Virus record (IMG/VR): IMGVR_UViG_3300021093_002288 | Span: 1-27,261 of that record | Source of the DNA: a virus | Reading direction: 5' to 3' (one strand) | DNA: 27,261 bases | Shown: one piece after another, positions 14,481 through 22,623 of the stretch | Position numbering within the stretch: the stretch's first letter is position 1 | Layout of the letters: each line of letters opens with the position of its first letter | Notes under the pieces: generated by a model | What the model was told of the DNA's origin: nothing | The model's input: only the letters and a program-made list of their open reading frames with translations | The model's database searches: none | Position numbers and translations under genes: made by a program

Positions 14481-16009
14481 TGCATGATGTTATTGTTGTA
14501 AATGGTGATTACTTTGGATTTGATTTGGAACAAACTAGTTTTACTTTAGAGGTTCAATTTTCTAGAATGGGAGAAAGTAATAGTCCAAATAGAGACTTTG
14601 TTAGTGGTATTCCTGATTTAGTAAAATTTAAAGATAATAAAGCATTTAAAGTATTCATGTGTTCAAATGAACCTTCAAGTTCTCTTAATAGAGAACACAA
14701 TTCTGTTATTACTAAAAATTATTTTAATTATGATTTAATACTAACAACAGAAGAAGAAGTATTATCTAGTACACCAAACTCAGTATTGTTTCCATATGGG
14801 GGAACATGGTTAAATAAAAAATCTGGAGCACATAATGATTCTCTAGGTGTTTTTGATGAGACATCCATTCAAAGATTAGACAAAAAATTTGCTGTTTCGT
14901 TTTTAACTACTAGTCATTTAGGAAAGTCTGGATATAATCTAAGACAAAAAATATGGAATAGTAGAGATGATGTTAAGATACCAAGTGTATTCTATTCTAG
15001 TACACGATATCCTACAGATACTCTTTCTTGTTTGGGTGGAGGAATTTTTTCTACTACCAAACATGATGGATTCGTACCAAATGATGATAAACTTAGTTTA
15101 TTTGATTGTCAGTTTAGTATAGCAGTAGAAAGTAGTAGAGAAAATTCTTATTTTACTGAAAAATTAATAGACTGTTTATTAACAAAAACAGTTCCAGTAT
15201 ATTGGGGTTGTCCGAATATTGAAGAATTTTTTGATAAAAGAGGTATTTTGCACTTTAAAAATTATGAAGAATATCTTAAAATTGTAAATTCTATAGATGA
15301 AACTACATATCAAAAAATGAAACCATATGTTGAAGTAAATTATAAAAAAGCAAAAGAATATGGTAGATGTTTGTTAAAACGAATTTGTGAATTATCAGAA
15401 AAAGTTTACAATGAAAGAACATCTAAAAAAGATATATTATTGACTATTGGAATTCTAACAGTTCCAGAAAGAGAAGATCTTCTGAGAAGATTATTACAAC
15501 GTCTATCAGAAAGCATGTTGATTAGTTTTAATCATAGAGTAGAAATTATTGTTAATAGTGATAATAAAATAAAAACAGTTGGTCAAAAAAGAAATGAAGT
15601 TTTAGATTCAGCAAAAGGAAAATATGTTTGCTTCATTGATGATGATGATATGGTAACATATGATTATCTTTCTAAAATTTTGTATGCTTTAGATACAGAG
15701 CAATATGATGCAGTTTCTTTTTCTGGTCAGTATTATCATTCAGGAAAATCAATAATGCAATTTAACCATGCAAATATAAATGGTGGTCATTTTAAGAAAG
15801 ATGGAGTACAATTTAGACCTTTGAATCATCTTAATCCAGTTTTAACCGAATATGCTAGACAGATTAGATTTCCTGAAAAAAATTATGCAGAGGATTCGGA
15901 TTATTGTGATAAACTATATGAATCTAAATTGATTAAAAATGAATACGGAATAAAATCTGTTATTTACCTGTATTTGTTTGATCCAACAATAACTTTAACT
16001 CAAAGATAA
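14477..16009 (+). CDS. Bifunctional glycosyltransferase: GT10-like plus GT2-like domains
   Basis: This 510-residue protein joins two transferases. Residues about 1-300 are GT10-like, with FSIAVESSRENSYFTEKLID and TVPVYWGCPNIEEFFDKRGI at about 211-251. Residues about 318-510 are a GT-A/GT2-like domain starting DILLTIGILTVPERED, with GQKRNEVLDSAKGKYVCFI leading into a run of four Asp (about 388-391) that contains the metal-binding D-x-D. A later E-D-S-D near 477 may supply the catalytic base. Such a fusion could add two successive sugars. The start overlaps the previous stop as ATGA. The frame is intact and the DNA very AT-rich. Confidence 0.78.
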   Translation: MMHDVIVVNGDYFGFDLEQTSFTLEVQFSRMGESNSPNRDFVSGIPDLVKFKDNKAFKVFMCSNEPSSSLNREHNSVITKNYFNYDLILTTEEEVLSSTPNSVLFPYGGTWLNKKSGAHNDSLGVFDETSIQRLDKKFAVSFLTTSHLGKSGYNLRQKIWNSRDDVKIPSVFYSSTRYPTDTLSCLGGGIFSTTKHDGFVPNDDKLSLFDCQFSIAVESSRENSYFTEKLIDCLLTKTVPVYWGCPNIEEFFDKRGILHFKNYEEYLKIVNSIDETTYQKMKPYVEVNYKKAKEYGRCLLKRICELSEKVYNERTSKKDILLTIGILTVPEREDLLRRLLQRLSESMLISFNHRVEIIVNSDNKIKTVGQKRNEVLDSAKGKYVCFIDDDDMVTYDYLSKILYALDTEQYDAVSFSGQYYHSGKSIMQFNHANINGGHFKKDGVQFRPLNHLNPVLTEYARQIRFPEKNYAEDSDYCDKLYESKLIKNEYGIKSVIYLYLFDPTITLTQR

Positions 16010-16011
16010 AA

Positions 16012-16749
16012 ATGAAAAAAGTTTATATACGACAAACTGCTGGTCTTGGTGATATTTTTTTTCTACAAAAAGCAGCAAATTATTTACTAGAATCTGGTTA
16101 TAATGAAATAATTTGGCCTATTATAAATCATTATGAATATTTAAAAGAATATAATACAAATGACAAAATTAAATTTATTTTAGAAAATGAACTTTCTGAC
16201 GATGTAAAAAAAGTGTACAAAGAAGACAAGATTATATTAGACGAAAACTATCTTTATATACCATTTGATAAATCGGCTCAAATAAAGAGAGATTTTATTG
16301 ATTTTTTAGGAGTAAAATATTCTCTAATAAAAGGTTTAGATTATTCAAATTGGCAAAAATTTTGTAATTTTAAAAGATTTGAAGATAGAGAAGAAAAGTG
16401 CAAACAATATTTTAATATTTCTGATGGTGATGAATTTATTTTTGTTAATTCTATTTTCGCATCTCCTCCCAATCACCACAAAAGAGATATGGTGATAAAC
16501 ACTAATGTTAAAATTGTAGAAAACAAGCATGAATATATGAGTTTATTCAATATATTTGATTACAGTTGGATATTGGAAAACGCAAAGGAAATTCATACTG
16601 TAGAAACATCTATTTGTTATTTGGTCGAAATTCTAAATACTGGTGGAAAATTAAATTTGTATTCTAGAAAAATTGGATATAATACTCAATATGCAAATTT
16701 TGATTATGTTAAAAACATCTATAAAAAAGATTGGAAATATATTTTATGA
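16012..16749 (+). CDS. GT9/heptosyltransferase-like glycosyltransferase
   Basis: The 245-residue product opens with VYIRQTAGLGDIFFLQKAA, the Gly-Leu-Gly-Asp pattern at the start of heptosyltransferase-type GT-B proteins. It has a later IHTVETSICYLVEIL block that resembles their donor-binding end. It is shorter than true heptosyltransferases (about 320), so it may be a reduced member with another function. The DNA is extremely AT-rich and no clear ribosome site precedes it. It overlaps the next gene by ATGA. Confidence 0.55.
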   Translation: MKKVYIRQTAGLGDIFFLQKAANYLLESGYNEIIWPIINHYEYLKEYNTNDKIKFILENELSDDVKKVYKEDKIILDENYLYIPFDKSAQIKRDFIDFLGVKYSLIKGLDYSNWQKFCNFKRFEDREEKCKQYFNISDGDEFIFVNSIFASPPNHHKRDMVINTNVKIVENKHEYMSLFNIFDYSWILENAKEIHTVETSICYLVEILNTGGKLNLYSRKIGYNTQYANFDYVKNIYKKDWKYIL

Positions 16750-17123
16750 TGGTAGAAATATCTATTGGTGAATTAATTGATAAATATACTATACTTGATA
16801 TCAAATCTGAAAAAATAAAAGATGATAATAAGCTGGTAAATGTAATAAAAGAAAAAAATACATTACTTTTATCTTTAAATGAAAATAATTATTTAAATTT
16901 GTTTGATTCTGAAATAAAAGAACTAAAACAAATAAATGAAAAACTTTGGGATATAGAAGATAAAATTCGAATTAAAGAATCTAAGTTAGAATTTGATGAT
17001 GAATTTATTGAGCTTGCTCGTTCCGTGTATATTACAAATGACATGAGATTCAGTATTAAAAATAAAATCAATAAATTGAGTAACTCAAATATGAGAGAGG
17101 AAAAATCCTATTCTGGATATTAA
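16746..17123 (+). CDS. DUF6165-like protein
   Basis: The 125-residue protein starts VEISIGELIDKYTILDIKSEKI, the hallmark beginning of a small helical family (DUF6165, as I recall it) commonly found among polysaccharide genes. The rest is mostly helix with Lys/Glu-rich segments. Its role is unknown; location between a GT9-like and an FkbM-like gene suggests service in glycan assembly. ATG 16746 overlaps the previous stop; an adjacent ATG at 16749 and an upstream TTG at 16731 are alternatives. Confidence 0.65.
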   Translation: MMVEISIGELIDKYTILDIKSEKIKDDNKLVNVIKEKNTLLLSLNENNYLNLFDSEIKELKQINEKLWDIEDKIRIKESKLEFDDEFIELARSVYITNDMRFSIKNKINKLSNSNMREEKSYSGY

Positions 17124-17127
17124 TAAT

Positions 17128-17709
17128 ATGAATAATATAACATGGACATCACAAATTGGTCAAGATAAGTTTGTTATAGATGCTCTTGGTGGTAAAAATA
17201 ATGGTTTTTTTGTTGATTTGGGTGCAGGTCCACCAAGATATATTAGCAATACTTATGTTTTAGAGAAATATTTCAATTGGACTGGAATTGCAGTTGATAT
17301 AAAACATTCTAGTTTAGACCCAAATTCAAAAGAAAATTTTGAAGAATATAGACCAAATACTAATTATGTAATATCTGATTGCTTAACTATTAATTACTCT
17401 GAATTATTTAAAAAATATAATGCACCTCAAGTTATAGATTACTTGAGTATTGATTTGGAACCACCTTCAGTTACATTAGAATGTTTATTCAAAATTCCAT
17501 TTGATGAGTATAGATTTAATACTATTACATTTGAAGTCGATAGCTATAGAGATTGTCCATTAGATAATTCAACGGGAATTGAAAGAATAAATAAATCTAG
17601 AACATTTTTACAAGAAAAAGGATATGTTTTTCTTTTCAATCGTTCCAACTGTGATGATTTTTATGTTCATCAAGATATATTTGATATTTTAAAGAGGAAA
17701 AATAATTAA
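17128..17709 (+). CDS. FkbM-type methyltransferase
   Basis: The 193-residue protein fits the FkbM family of SAM-dependent O-methyltransferases. It begins with the typical SQIGQDKFVID, followed by FFVDLGAG (about 27-34) as the SAM-binding motif I, an aspartate after the next strand (VDIK), and DYLSIDLEPP (about 107-116), the family's Ser-x-Asp-hydrophobic-E segment. It probably methylates a hydroxyl on the glycan made by this cluster. A second FkbM-type gene lies at 23323. Confidence 0.8.
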   Translation: MNNITWTSQIGQDKFVIDALGGKNNGFFVDLGAGPPRYISNTYVLEKYFNWTGIAVDIKHSSLDPNSKENFEEYRPNTNYVISDCLTINYSELFKKYNAPQVIDYLSIDLEPPSVTLECLFKIPFDEYRFNTITFEVDSYRDCPLDNSTGIERINKSRTFLQEKGYVFLFNRSNCDDFYVHQDIFDILKRKNN

Positions 17710-17710
17710 A

Positions 17711-18499
17711 ATGGATATCGTAATACAAGGACCCATATATCCTACAACATATGATACTGCTAAACAATATTTACAATTATCCTTTGTTGAAAGAGTTATA
17801 ATTTCAACATGGAATAATGAATCTATAGAATCGAACGATTCCAATATTGAAGTAGTAAAATCATCTACACCCGAACATTTTGAAACTATGAATTATCAGA
17901 TAGTATCTTCTTTTGAAGGTATTAAAAAAAGTTCATCTGATATTGTAGCTAAAACTAGATCGGACCAGATTATATCAAATACTTCTATTGAAAAAATTAA
18001 TAATTTTGTCAATAAACATATAGATGAAAGTGAAATTTTATATTCAGATGGTACTAAACGAAAAGGTAATATATTTGTAATAGGTATGAATAGACTGTTT
18101 CCATTTCATCCACAAGACCATTTATTTTGGGGTTATAGAGAGGATATGTATAGATTATTCGATATTCCTCTAAAACCAGAAGTGATGTATAGAAATGGTT
18201 GCACAGATTTTACCAAAGTTTTACAAGAAAATATCTATCTTGGGAGTATGTATTTTAAACAATTTTATCCAGAGATACAATTTTATATGGATAATTTTAA
18301 AGAATATCTTTTGATGAATTCTCCAAAAGATGATGCTAGAATTTTTTCACAAAAGATAAGAGATAAAGTATTTAAAGTTTTACCAAAATTTATAGAAATG
18401 AATTGGGTAAAATATGGATGGAATTACTATCCATATAGTTGGTATCCTAGTGTCGGTGAATACTATTATGAGGATTTGTATGGACCATATAAAGATTGA
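17711..18499 (+). CDS. WavE-like glycan biosynthesis protein
   Basis: The 262-residue protein starts DIVIQGPIYPTT and continues with VERVIISTWNNE, SSDIVAKTRSDQ and a DHLFWGYREDMYRLF region, all features of the WavE family first linked to lipopolysaccharide core synthesis in Vibrio cholerae. The R-S-D of KTRSDQ probably marks the nucleotide-sugar site of a GT-A fold. It is a likely glycosyltransferase, acceptor unknown. Its 3' end overlaps the HAD phosphatase gene by 20 bases. Confidence 0.75.
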   Translation: MDIVIQGPIYPTTYDTAKQYLQLSFVERVIISTWNNESIESNDSNIEVVKSSTPEHFETMNYQIVSSFEGIKKSSSDIVAKTRSDQIISNTSIEKINNFVNKHIDESEILYSDGTKRKGNIFVIGMNRLFPFHPQDHLFWGYREDMYRLFDIPLKPEVMYRNGCTDFTKVLQENIYLGSMYFKQFYPEIQFYMDNFKEYLLMNSPKDDARIFSQKIRDKVFKVLPKFIEMNWVKYGWNYYPYSWYPSVGEYYYEDLYGPYKD

Positions 18500-19103
18500 G
18501 TGTGTATTGTTTGATTTGGATGGTGTATTAGTTGATGCATGTGATTGGCATTACGATGCATTAAACGAAGCTTTAAAAACTGAAGGTTATCCTCAAATAG
18601 AACGAAACGAACACTTGACAAAATATAATGGACTTCCAACTAGAGTTAAATTAAAAATGCTGAATATGGAAGATGATGAAATTGAAATTGTTAATAATAA
18701 AAAACAAAAATATACCATTGATTTTATTAGAAATAATGCTAAGATAATGGAAGAAAAAATAGAACTACATGAATATTTGAAATCACAAAATATTAAAATT
18801 TCATGTGTTACCAATTCTATTGAAGAGACAGCTAGAGAAATGTTAATGGCAACTGGTCAATTTGCATATATTGATTTATTGATATCAAATGAGAAGGTTA
18901 AAAAAAATAAACCATATCCAGATTGTTATAATTATGCGGTCAATAATATTGGGGTAAATCCATTAAATTGTCTGGCAGTAGAAGATTCTCCTAAAGGAAT
19001 AGAATCTGCTGTAAATAGTATTGTTGGACATTTATGGGTAGTTTCAGATTCAACTAAAGTTACTAAAAATAATTATTTAAAATTTATAAAAGGTGAAGTA
19101 TGA
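18480..19103 (+). CDS. HAD-superfamily phosphatase
   Basis: The 207-residue protein is a HAD subfamily IA hydrolase. The nucleophile motif FDLDGVLVD (11-19, with D12 and D14) is followed by a helical cap, motif II around VTNS, a lysine in NEKVKKNKPYP (motif III), and VEDSPKGIESA (motif IV), the pattern of beta-phosphoglucomutase-like phosphatases. ATG 18480 places the nucleophile at the usual distance; an in-frame start at 18414 adds 22 unlikely residues. Neighbouring nucleotidyltransferase and GDPD-like genes suggest a shared route to an activated precursor. Confidence 0.85.
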   Translation: MDHIKIECVLFDLDGVLVDACDWHYDALNEALKTEGYPQIERNEHLTKYNGLPTRVKLKMLNMEDDEIEIVNNKKQKYTIDFIRNNAKIMEEKIELHEYLKSQNIKISCVTNSIEETAREMLMATGQFAYIDLLISNEKVKKNKPYPDCYNYAVNNIGVNPLNCLAVEDSPKGIESAVNSIVGHLWVVSDSTKVTKNNYLKFIKGEV

Positions 19104-19816
19104 AAATATTGATACCAATGGCTGGTGAAGGAAGTAGATTTGCAAAAGAAGGATATACTTTTCCTAAACCATTGATTGATGTTGAGGGTAAACCTATGAT
19201 TCAACGAGTGGTTGAGAATCTTGATTTTGATGCTGAATATATTTTTTTAGTTAGAAAGGAACATTTGGAAAAATATTCTGGTTTAAGAACTACACTAACT
19301 AGAATAACAAATGGTAGATACAAGGTTGTTGAGGTTGATGGATTGACAGAGGGTGCTGCATGTACAGCATTGCTCTCCAAGGAATATATCAACAATGATG
19401 AGGATTTACTGATTGCAAATTCTGACCAAATAATAGAATATAGTTCAGAAAATTTCAACTATCTCAAGAACTTCACTGCTGCCGATGCAGTAGTTTTTAC
19501 TTTTCATGCTGTGCATCCCAAGTGGTCTTTTGTTAAGACAAATTCGCGTGGAGTTGTCACCGAAGTTGCAGAGAAGAATCCGATATCAGATATCGCAACC
19601 TGTGGTATCTATTGGTATCGCAGAGGTTCTGAGTTTGTTTCCTCTGCCGAGACTATGATTCAGAAGAACATACGAGTAAATAATGAGTTCTATATCGCCC
19701 CCGTCTATAATGAATTGATTCAGTCTGGAAAAATATTGATTCCTTTCTTTGTGTATAGAATGTACGGAATAGGAACTCCCGAAGATTTAAATTCTTTCCT
19801 AGGTAGAAAGCAATGA
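19100..19816 (+). CDS. Sugar-1-phosphate nucleotidyltransferase
   Basis: The 238-residue protein has the nucleotidyltransferase start ILIPMAGEGSRFAKEGYTF followed by PKPLIDVEGKPM, where the Gly-rich loop binds NTP and the PKP lysine contacts phosphate. LIANSDQII (about 112-120) supplies the metal-binding aspartate. The compact length fits dTDP/CDP/UDP-sugar pyrophosphorylases without a hexapeptide tail. Base use shifts within the gene: AT-rich at its 5' end, clearly GC-richer from about 19320 on. ATGA overlaps tie it to HAD and GDPD-like genes. Confidence 0.85.
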   Translation: MKILIPMAGEGSRFAKEGYTFPKPLIDVEGKPMIQRVVENLDFDAEYIFLVRKEHLEKYSGLRTTLTRITNGRYKVVEVDGLTEGAACTALLSKEYINNDEDLLIANSDQIIEYSSENFNYLKNFTAADAVVFTFHAVHPKWSFVKTNSRGVVTEVAEKNPISDIATCGIYWYRRGSEFVSSAETMIQKNIRVNNEFYIAPVYNELIQSGKILIPFFVYRMYGIGTPEDLNSFLGRKQ

Positions 19817-20250
19817 CAATTATATCTCATCGTGGTAATCTAGACGGCAGAAATCCCAATTGTGAAAACAATCCAACTTATATCCAACAGGCATTAGATC
19901 GGGGGTATGATGTTGAGGTTGATGTGTGGTATGTTGATGATCAGTTTTTTCTTGGACATGATGCTCCGACATATCTCGTTGAACCTTCTTGGTTTCAGGG
20001 GAAGCCACTCTGGTGTCATGCAAAGAATCAAGAAGCCTTTGAAGAGATGATTGTCTGTTCATATGGCATAACTTGCTTCTGGCATGAAGCAGACAAGATG
20101 ACTTTGACCAGTGATGGATTTTTATGGATGTATCCTGGCAACCACTCTCGTCTTGGTGTAACGGTGTGCTTAGGAAAACCAGAGGGGGATATTCCCGAAA
20201 TGTGGGGAGTTTGTACAGACTATCCTTTGTTATGGAAAAATATTAGATGA
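19813..20250 (+). CDS. Short GDPD/PI-PLC-like phosphodiesterase
   Basis: The 145-residue product looks like a reduced glycerophosphodiester phosphodiesterase barrel. ISHRGNLDG (H6-R7), YDVEVDVW (E35, D37) and LGHD (H49) correspond to the catalytic His, metal-binding acidic pair and second His of that family. At about 145 residues it is well short of the usual 230-260, so part of the barrel is missing or compacted; the frame itself is intact. It could trim or transfer a glycerol-phosphate or phospho-sugar substituent. Higher GC than the transferases around it. Confidence 0.7.
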   Translation: MTIISHRGNLDGRNPNCENNPTYIQQALDRGYDVEVDVWYVDDQFFLGHDAPTYLVEPSWFQGKPLWCHAKNQEAFEEMIVCSYGITCFWHEADKMTLTSDGFLWMYPGNHSRLGVTVCLGKPEGDIPEMWGVCTDYPLLWKNIR

Positions 20251-20975
20251 AAATTGCTATATGTTTATCTGGTATTGACCGATGTTTTAATGAAACAGCA
20301 CCTTTTTTAATGGAAAATATGGTAAAACCATTAAATGCTGATGTATTTATTCATACATGGAAATCTGATTCTTTGTCTGATAGATTTGTGGAAAATAAAA
20401 ACAATGAAAAATTATACGCTAACATAGCAAAAAAATATGAAATAGAGAATTTTAATTCTAATTGGAATTTTCTAAAATGCACACAAAAAGCAAATATAGT
20501 TCCAATGTATTATAGTATATACAAGAGTTTTTCTATTGTTCCTGATGATTATGATGTAATTATTAGAAGTAGATTTGATTCTCTTTATATAAATAAATTT
20601 ATTATACCAAAAATAATACCAAATAATGTTTATATTAGATTGAATGGATGGAACAAAAATAATTATGTTTCTAGAAATAATTTTATTTTAGAAGGTTATA
20701 ATTTACCTTTTGTTGCTGACAATTTTGCTATTGGTGACCTTCATTCAATGAAGGAATATTCCTCAGTTTATCTTGGTCTAAATACTTATATAAGAAGTAA
20801 CATTCCAGAGTGTTGTTTGGCAGAGCAATTACATTATAAAAATATATCATATCAATGGTTTAATAACTTAGAATATATGTCATTAATATCAATAGATAAT
20901 AATATTTTAAAATTTGAAAGTGATTATAAAGAAAAAAAACATATTTACATTGAGAGGAAAAATAATGATATTTAA
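20247..20975 (+). CDS. Putative glycosyltransferase, unknown family
   Basis: The 242-residue protein begins KIAICLSGIDRCFNETAPFL and has NADVFIHTWKSDS (about 30-42) and DVIIRSRFDSLYIN (about 105-118). The R-x-R-x-D segment is typical of a transferase group found in phage and polysaccharide clusters. The fold is probably GT-A with that aspartate in the donor site. The 3' part is very AT-rich and contains a chance TATAAATA (20588-20595). ATGA overlaps it with the GDPD-like gene; its last codons carry the ribosome site of the next gene. Confidence 0.6.
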   Translation: MKIAICLSGIDRCFNETAPFLMENMVKPLNADVFIHTWKSDSLSDRFVENKNNEKLYANIAKKYEIENFNSNWNFLKCTQKANIVPMYYSIYKSFSIVPDDYDVIIRSRFDSLYINKFIIPKIIPNNVYIRLNGWNKNNYVSRNNFILEGYNLPFVADNFAIGDLHSMKEYSSVYLGLNTYIRSNIPECCLAEQLHYKNISYQWFNNLEYMSLISIDNNILKFESDYKEKKHIYIERKNNDI

Positions 20976-21597
20976 TGACAAACATGGTACATCTATACCT
21001 AAAAATAGTTTTAATGTTTCTATAGATTGCGATTCAATGCGACAAGTAAACACTAGAATTTTGGGGGGAGGAGCTTCCCAAAATTTCTCTGCATTCAAAT
21101 TGTTAGAAAATTACATTGCTTATGAAAATCCAAAATATGTAGTTGAAATAGGTTCGCAAAAAGGTGGTTTATCTGTTTATCTTGGAACTATAGCATGTGT
21201 GACTGAGCAGTTTTTGTTTCATACATTTGATATTACTAAATCTGATTGGAATAATAGAGAACATGAAGGAGCGGGTCATTGGTTTGAAAAAATGGAATCA
21301 ATATGTCCATTTTGTAAATCATTCGAATCTGATATCTTCTCAGAATTTTCCTTTAACACTATTTTTGATAATATTAAAAAATATAAAACATTAATTATAT
21401 GTGATGGTGGTAATAAATCTAAAGAAGTTAATATGTTTTCATCTATATTAAAAAGTGGAGATATGATTATGGCACATGATTTTGGACATGAAATATTTGA
21501 TTATCATATTGATTATAATATTTTACAACCACATGAGCCTTTTAATCAAAGATTTATAGATAATAAAACATTGTTTAAAACATTTATTAAAAAATAA
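20965..21597 (+). CDS. Class I SAM methyltransferase (TylF/CmcI-like)
   Basis: The 210-residue protein has VVEIGSQKGGLSVYLG (about 58-73) as a SAM-binding motif I, a following FHTFDIT (motif II aspartate), LIICDGGNKSKE (about 137-148) and MIMAHDFGHE (about 162-171). This arrangement occurs in metal-dependent sugar O-methyltransferases and CmcI-like enzymes. ATG 20965 is supported by GAGAGGA at 20952-20958; a start at 20914 is less likely. It probably methylates a sugar of the glycan. Confidence 0.7.
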   Translation: MIFNDKHGTSIPKNSFNVSIDCDSMRQVNTRILGGGASQNFSAFKLLENYIAYENPKYVVEIGSQKGGLSVYLGTIACVTEQFLFHTFDITKSDWNNREHEGAGHWFEKMESICPFCKSFESDIFSEFSFNTIFDNIKKYKTLIICDGGNKSKEVNMFSSILKSGDMIMAHDFGHEIFDYHIDYNILQPHEPFNQRFIDNKTLFKTFIKK

Positions 21598-21609
21598 AGG
21601 ATATTTACT

Positions 21610-22623
21610 ATGAAAAAGATACTTGTACTTGGCGGCGGCGGTTTTATTGGTTCACATCTTGTAAAGAAATTCAAGAATGATGGACATTGGGTAAGAGTAG
21701 TAGATTTAAAGAATCCAGATTTCTCAGAATCTCCTGCCGATAGCTTCTATATCGGTGATTTGAGACAACAGCAAAATTACCCATATATTTTTGATACACA
21801 TTTTGATGAAGTATATCAACTCGCTGCCGATATGGGTGGTGCTGGATATATCTTCACAGGTGAACATGATGCAGACATCATGCACAATTCTGCAATGATT
21901 AATCTCAATGTTGCAGAGTGGGCTCACAAGAAGAAAGCAAAGAAAATCTTCTATTCTTCTTCGGCGTGCATGTATCCTGCATATAATCAAGAAGATCCAG
22001 ATAATCCAAAGTGCTCGGAAGATTCCGCATATCCTGCTGCACCAGATTCTGAGTATGGATGGGAGAAACTGTTCAGTGAACGACTCTTCCTTGCATATGC
22101 TCGTAATTACGGATTGAATGTTCGTATTGCTCGTTATCATAACATCTTCGGCCCAGAAGGAACCTGGCAAGGTGGTAAGGAGAAGGCTCCTGCGGCAATG
22201 TGTCGTAAAGTAGCACAAGCAGAGAATGGTACTCACATTGAAGTCTGGGGTGATGGTCAACAGACTCGTTCATTCCTATACATTGATGAGTGTGTTGAAG
22301 CAACTTGTCGTTTGATGGAGTCTGACTTCACAGGCCCAGTTAATATTGGTTCTGAAGAGATGATTAAAATCAATGACCTTGCACAGATGGTTATTGACAT
22401 TTCTGGAAAGAATCTTACAATAAATAACATCTCTGGTCCTGTTGGTGTTCGTGGAAGAAACTCGGACAACAAACTATATGCAGAGAAGATTGGTTGGGAA
22501 CCAAGTCAGTCTCTCAGAGATGGTATTGTGAAAACATACCAGTGGATTGATGAACAAATTCAAGATTCATTGACTCCAATGAGTACTGCTGATTTGGATA
22601 TGCGAGATAGATTTCAACAATGA
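21610..22623 (+). CDS. gme: GDP-mannose 3,5-epimerase
   Basis: This short-chain dehydrogenase-type enzyme converts GDP-D-mannose to GDP-L-galactose (and GDP-L-gulose). The 337-residue sequence is very close to plant-type GME. It shows NAD-binding G8-x-x-G-x-x-G14, ADMGGAGYIFTG (73-84), SSSACMYP (117-123) with catalytic C120, YGWEK with Y149/K153, FGPEGTWQGGKEKAPAAMCRK (180-200) with the second-base lysine K192, and GPVGVRGRNSDN near 277-288. AGGA at 21597-21600 is the ribosome site. Its DNA is clearly GC-richer than the flanking transferase genes, suggesting separate acquisition. No GDP-mannose dehydratase or GDP-fucose synthase is visible nearby. Confidence 0.93.
   Translation: MKKILVLGGGGFIGSHLVKKFKNDGHWVRVVDLKNPDFSESPADSFYIGDLRQQQNYPYIFDTHFDEVYQLAADMGGAGYIFTGEHDADIMHNSAMINLNVAEWAHKKKAKKIFYSSSACMYPAYNQEDPDNPKCSEDSAYPAAPDSEYGWEKLFSERLFLAYARNYGLNVRIARYHNIFGPEGTWQGGKEKAPAAMCRKVAQAENGTHIEVWGDGQQTRSFLYIDECVEATCRLMESDFTGPVNIGSEEMIKINDLAQMVIDISGKNLTINNISGPVGVRGRNSDNKLYAEKIGWEPSQSLRDGIVKTYQWIDEQIQDSLTPMSTADLDMRDRFQQ

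Noticed and set aside
16012-16749. Firm call of ADP-heptose:LPS heptosyltransferase
   Set aside because: Only the N-terminal Gly-Leu-Gly-Asp region and a C-terminal block match, and the protein is too short for a specific substrate call.
20588-20595. Exact TATAAATA inside the transferase gene at 20247
   Set aside because: It lies deep in very AT-rich coding sequence with no gene start close downstream.
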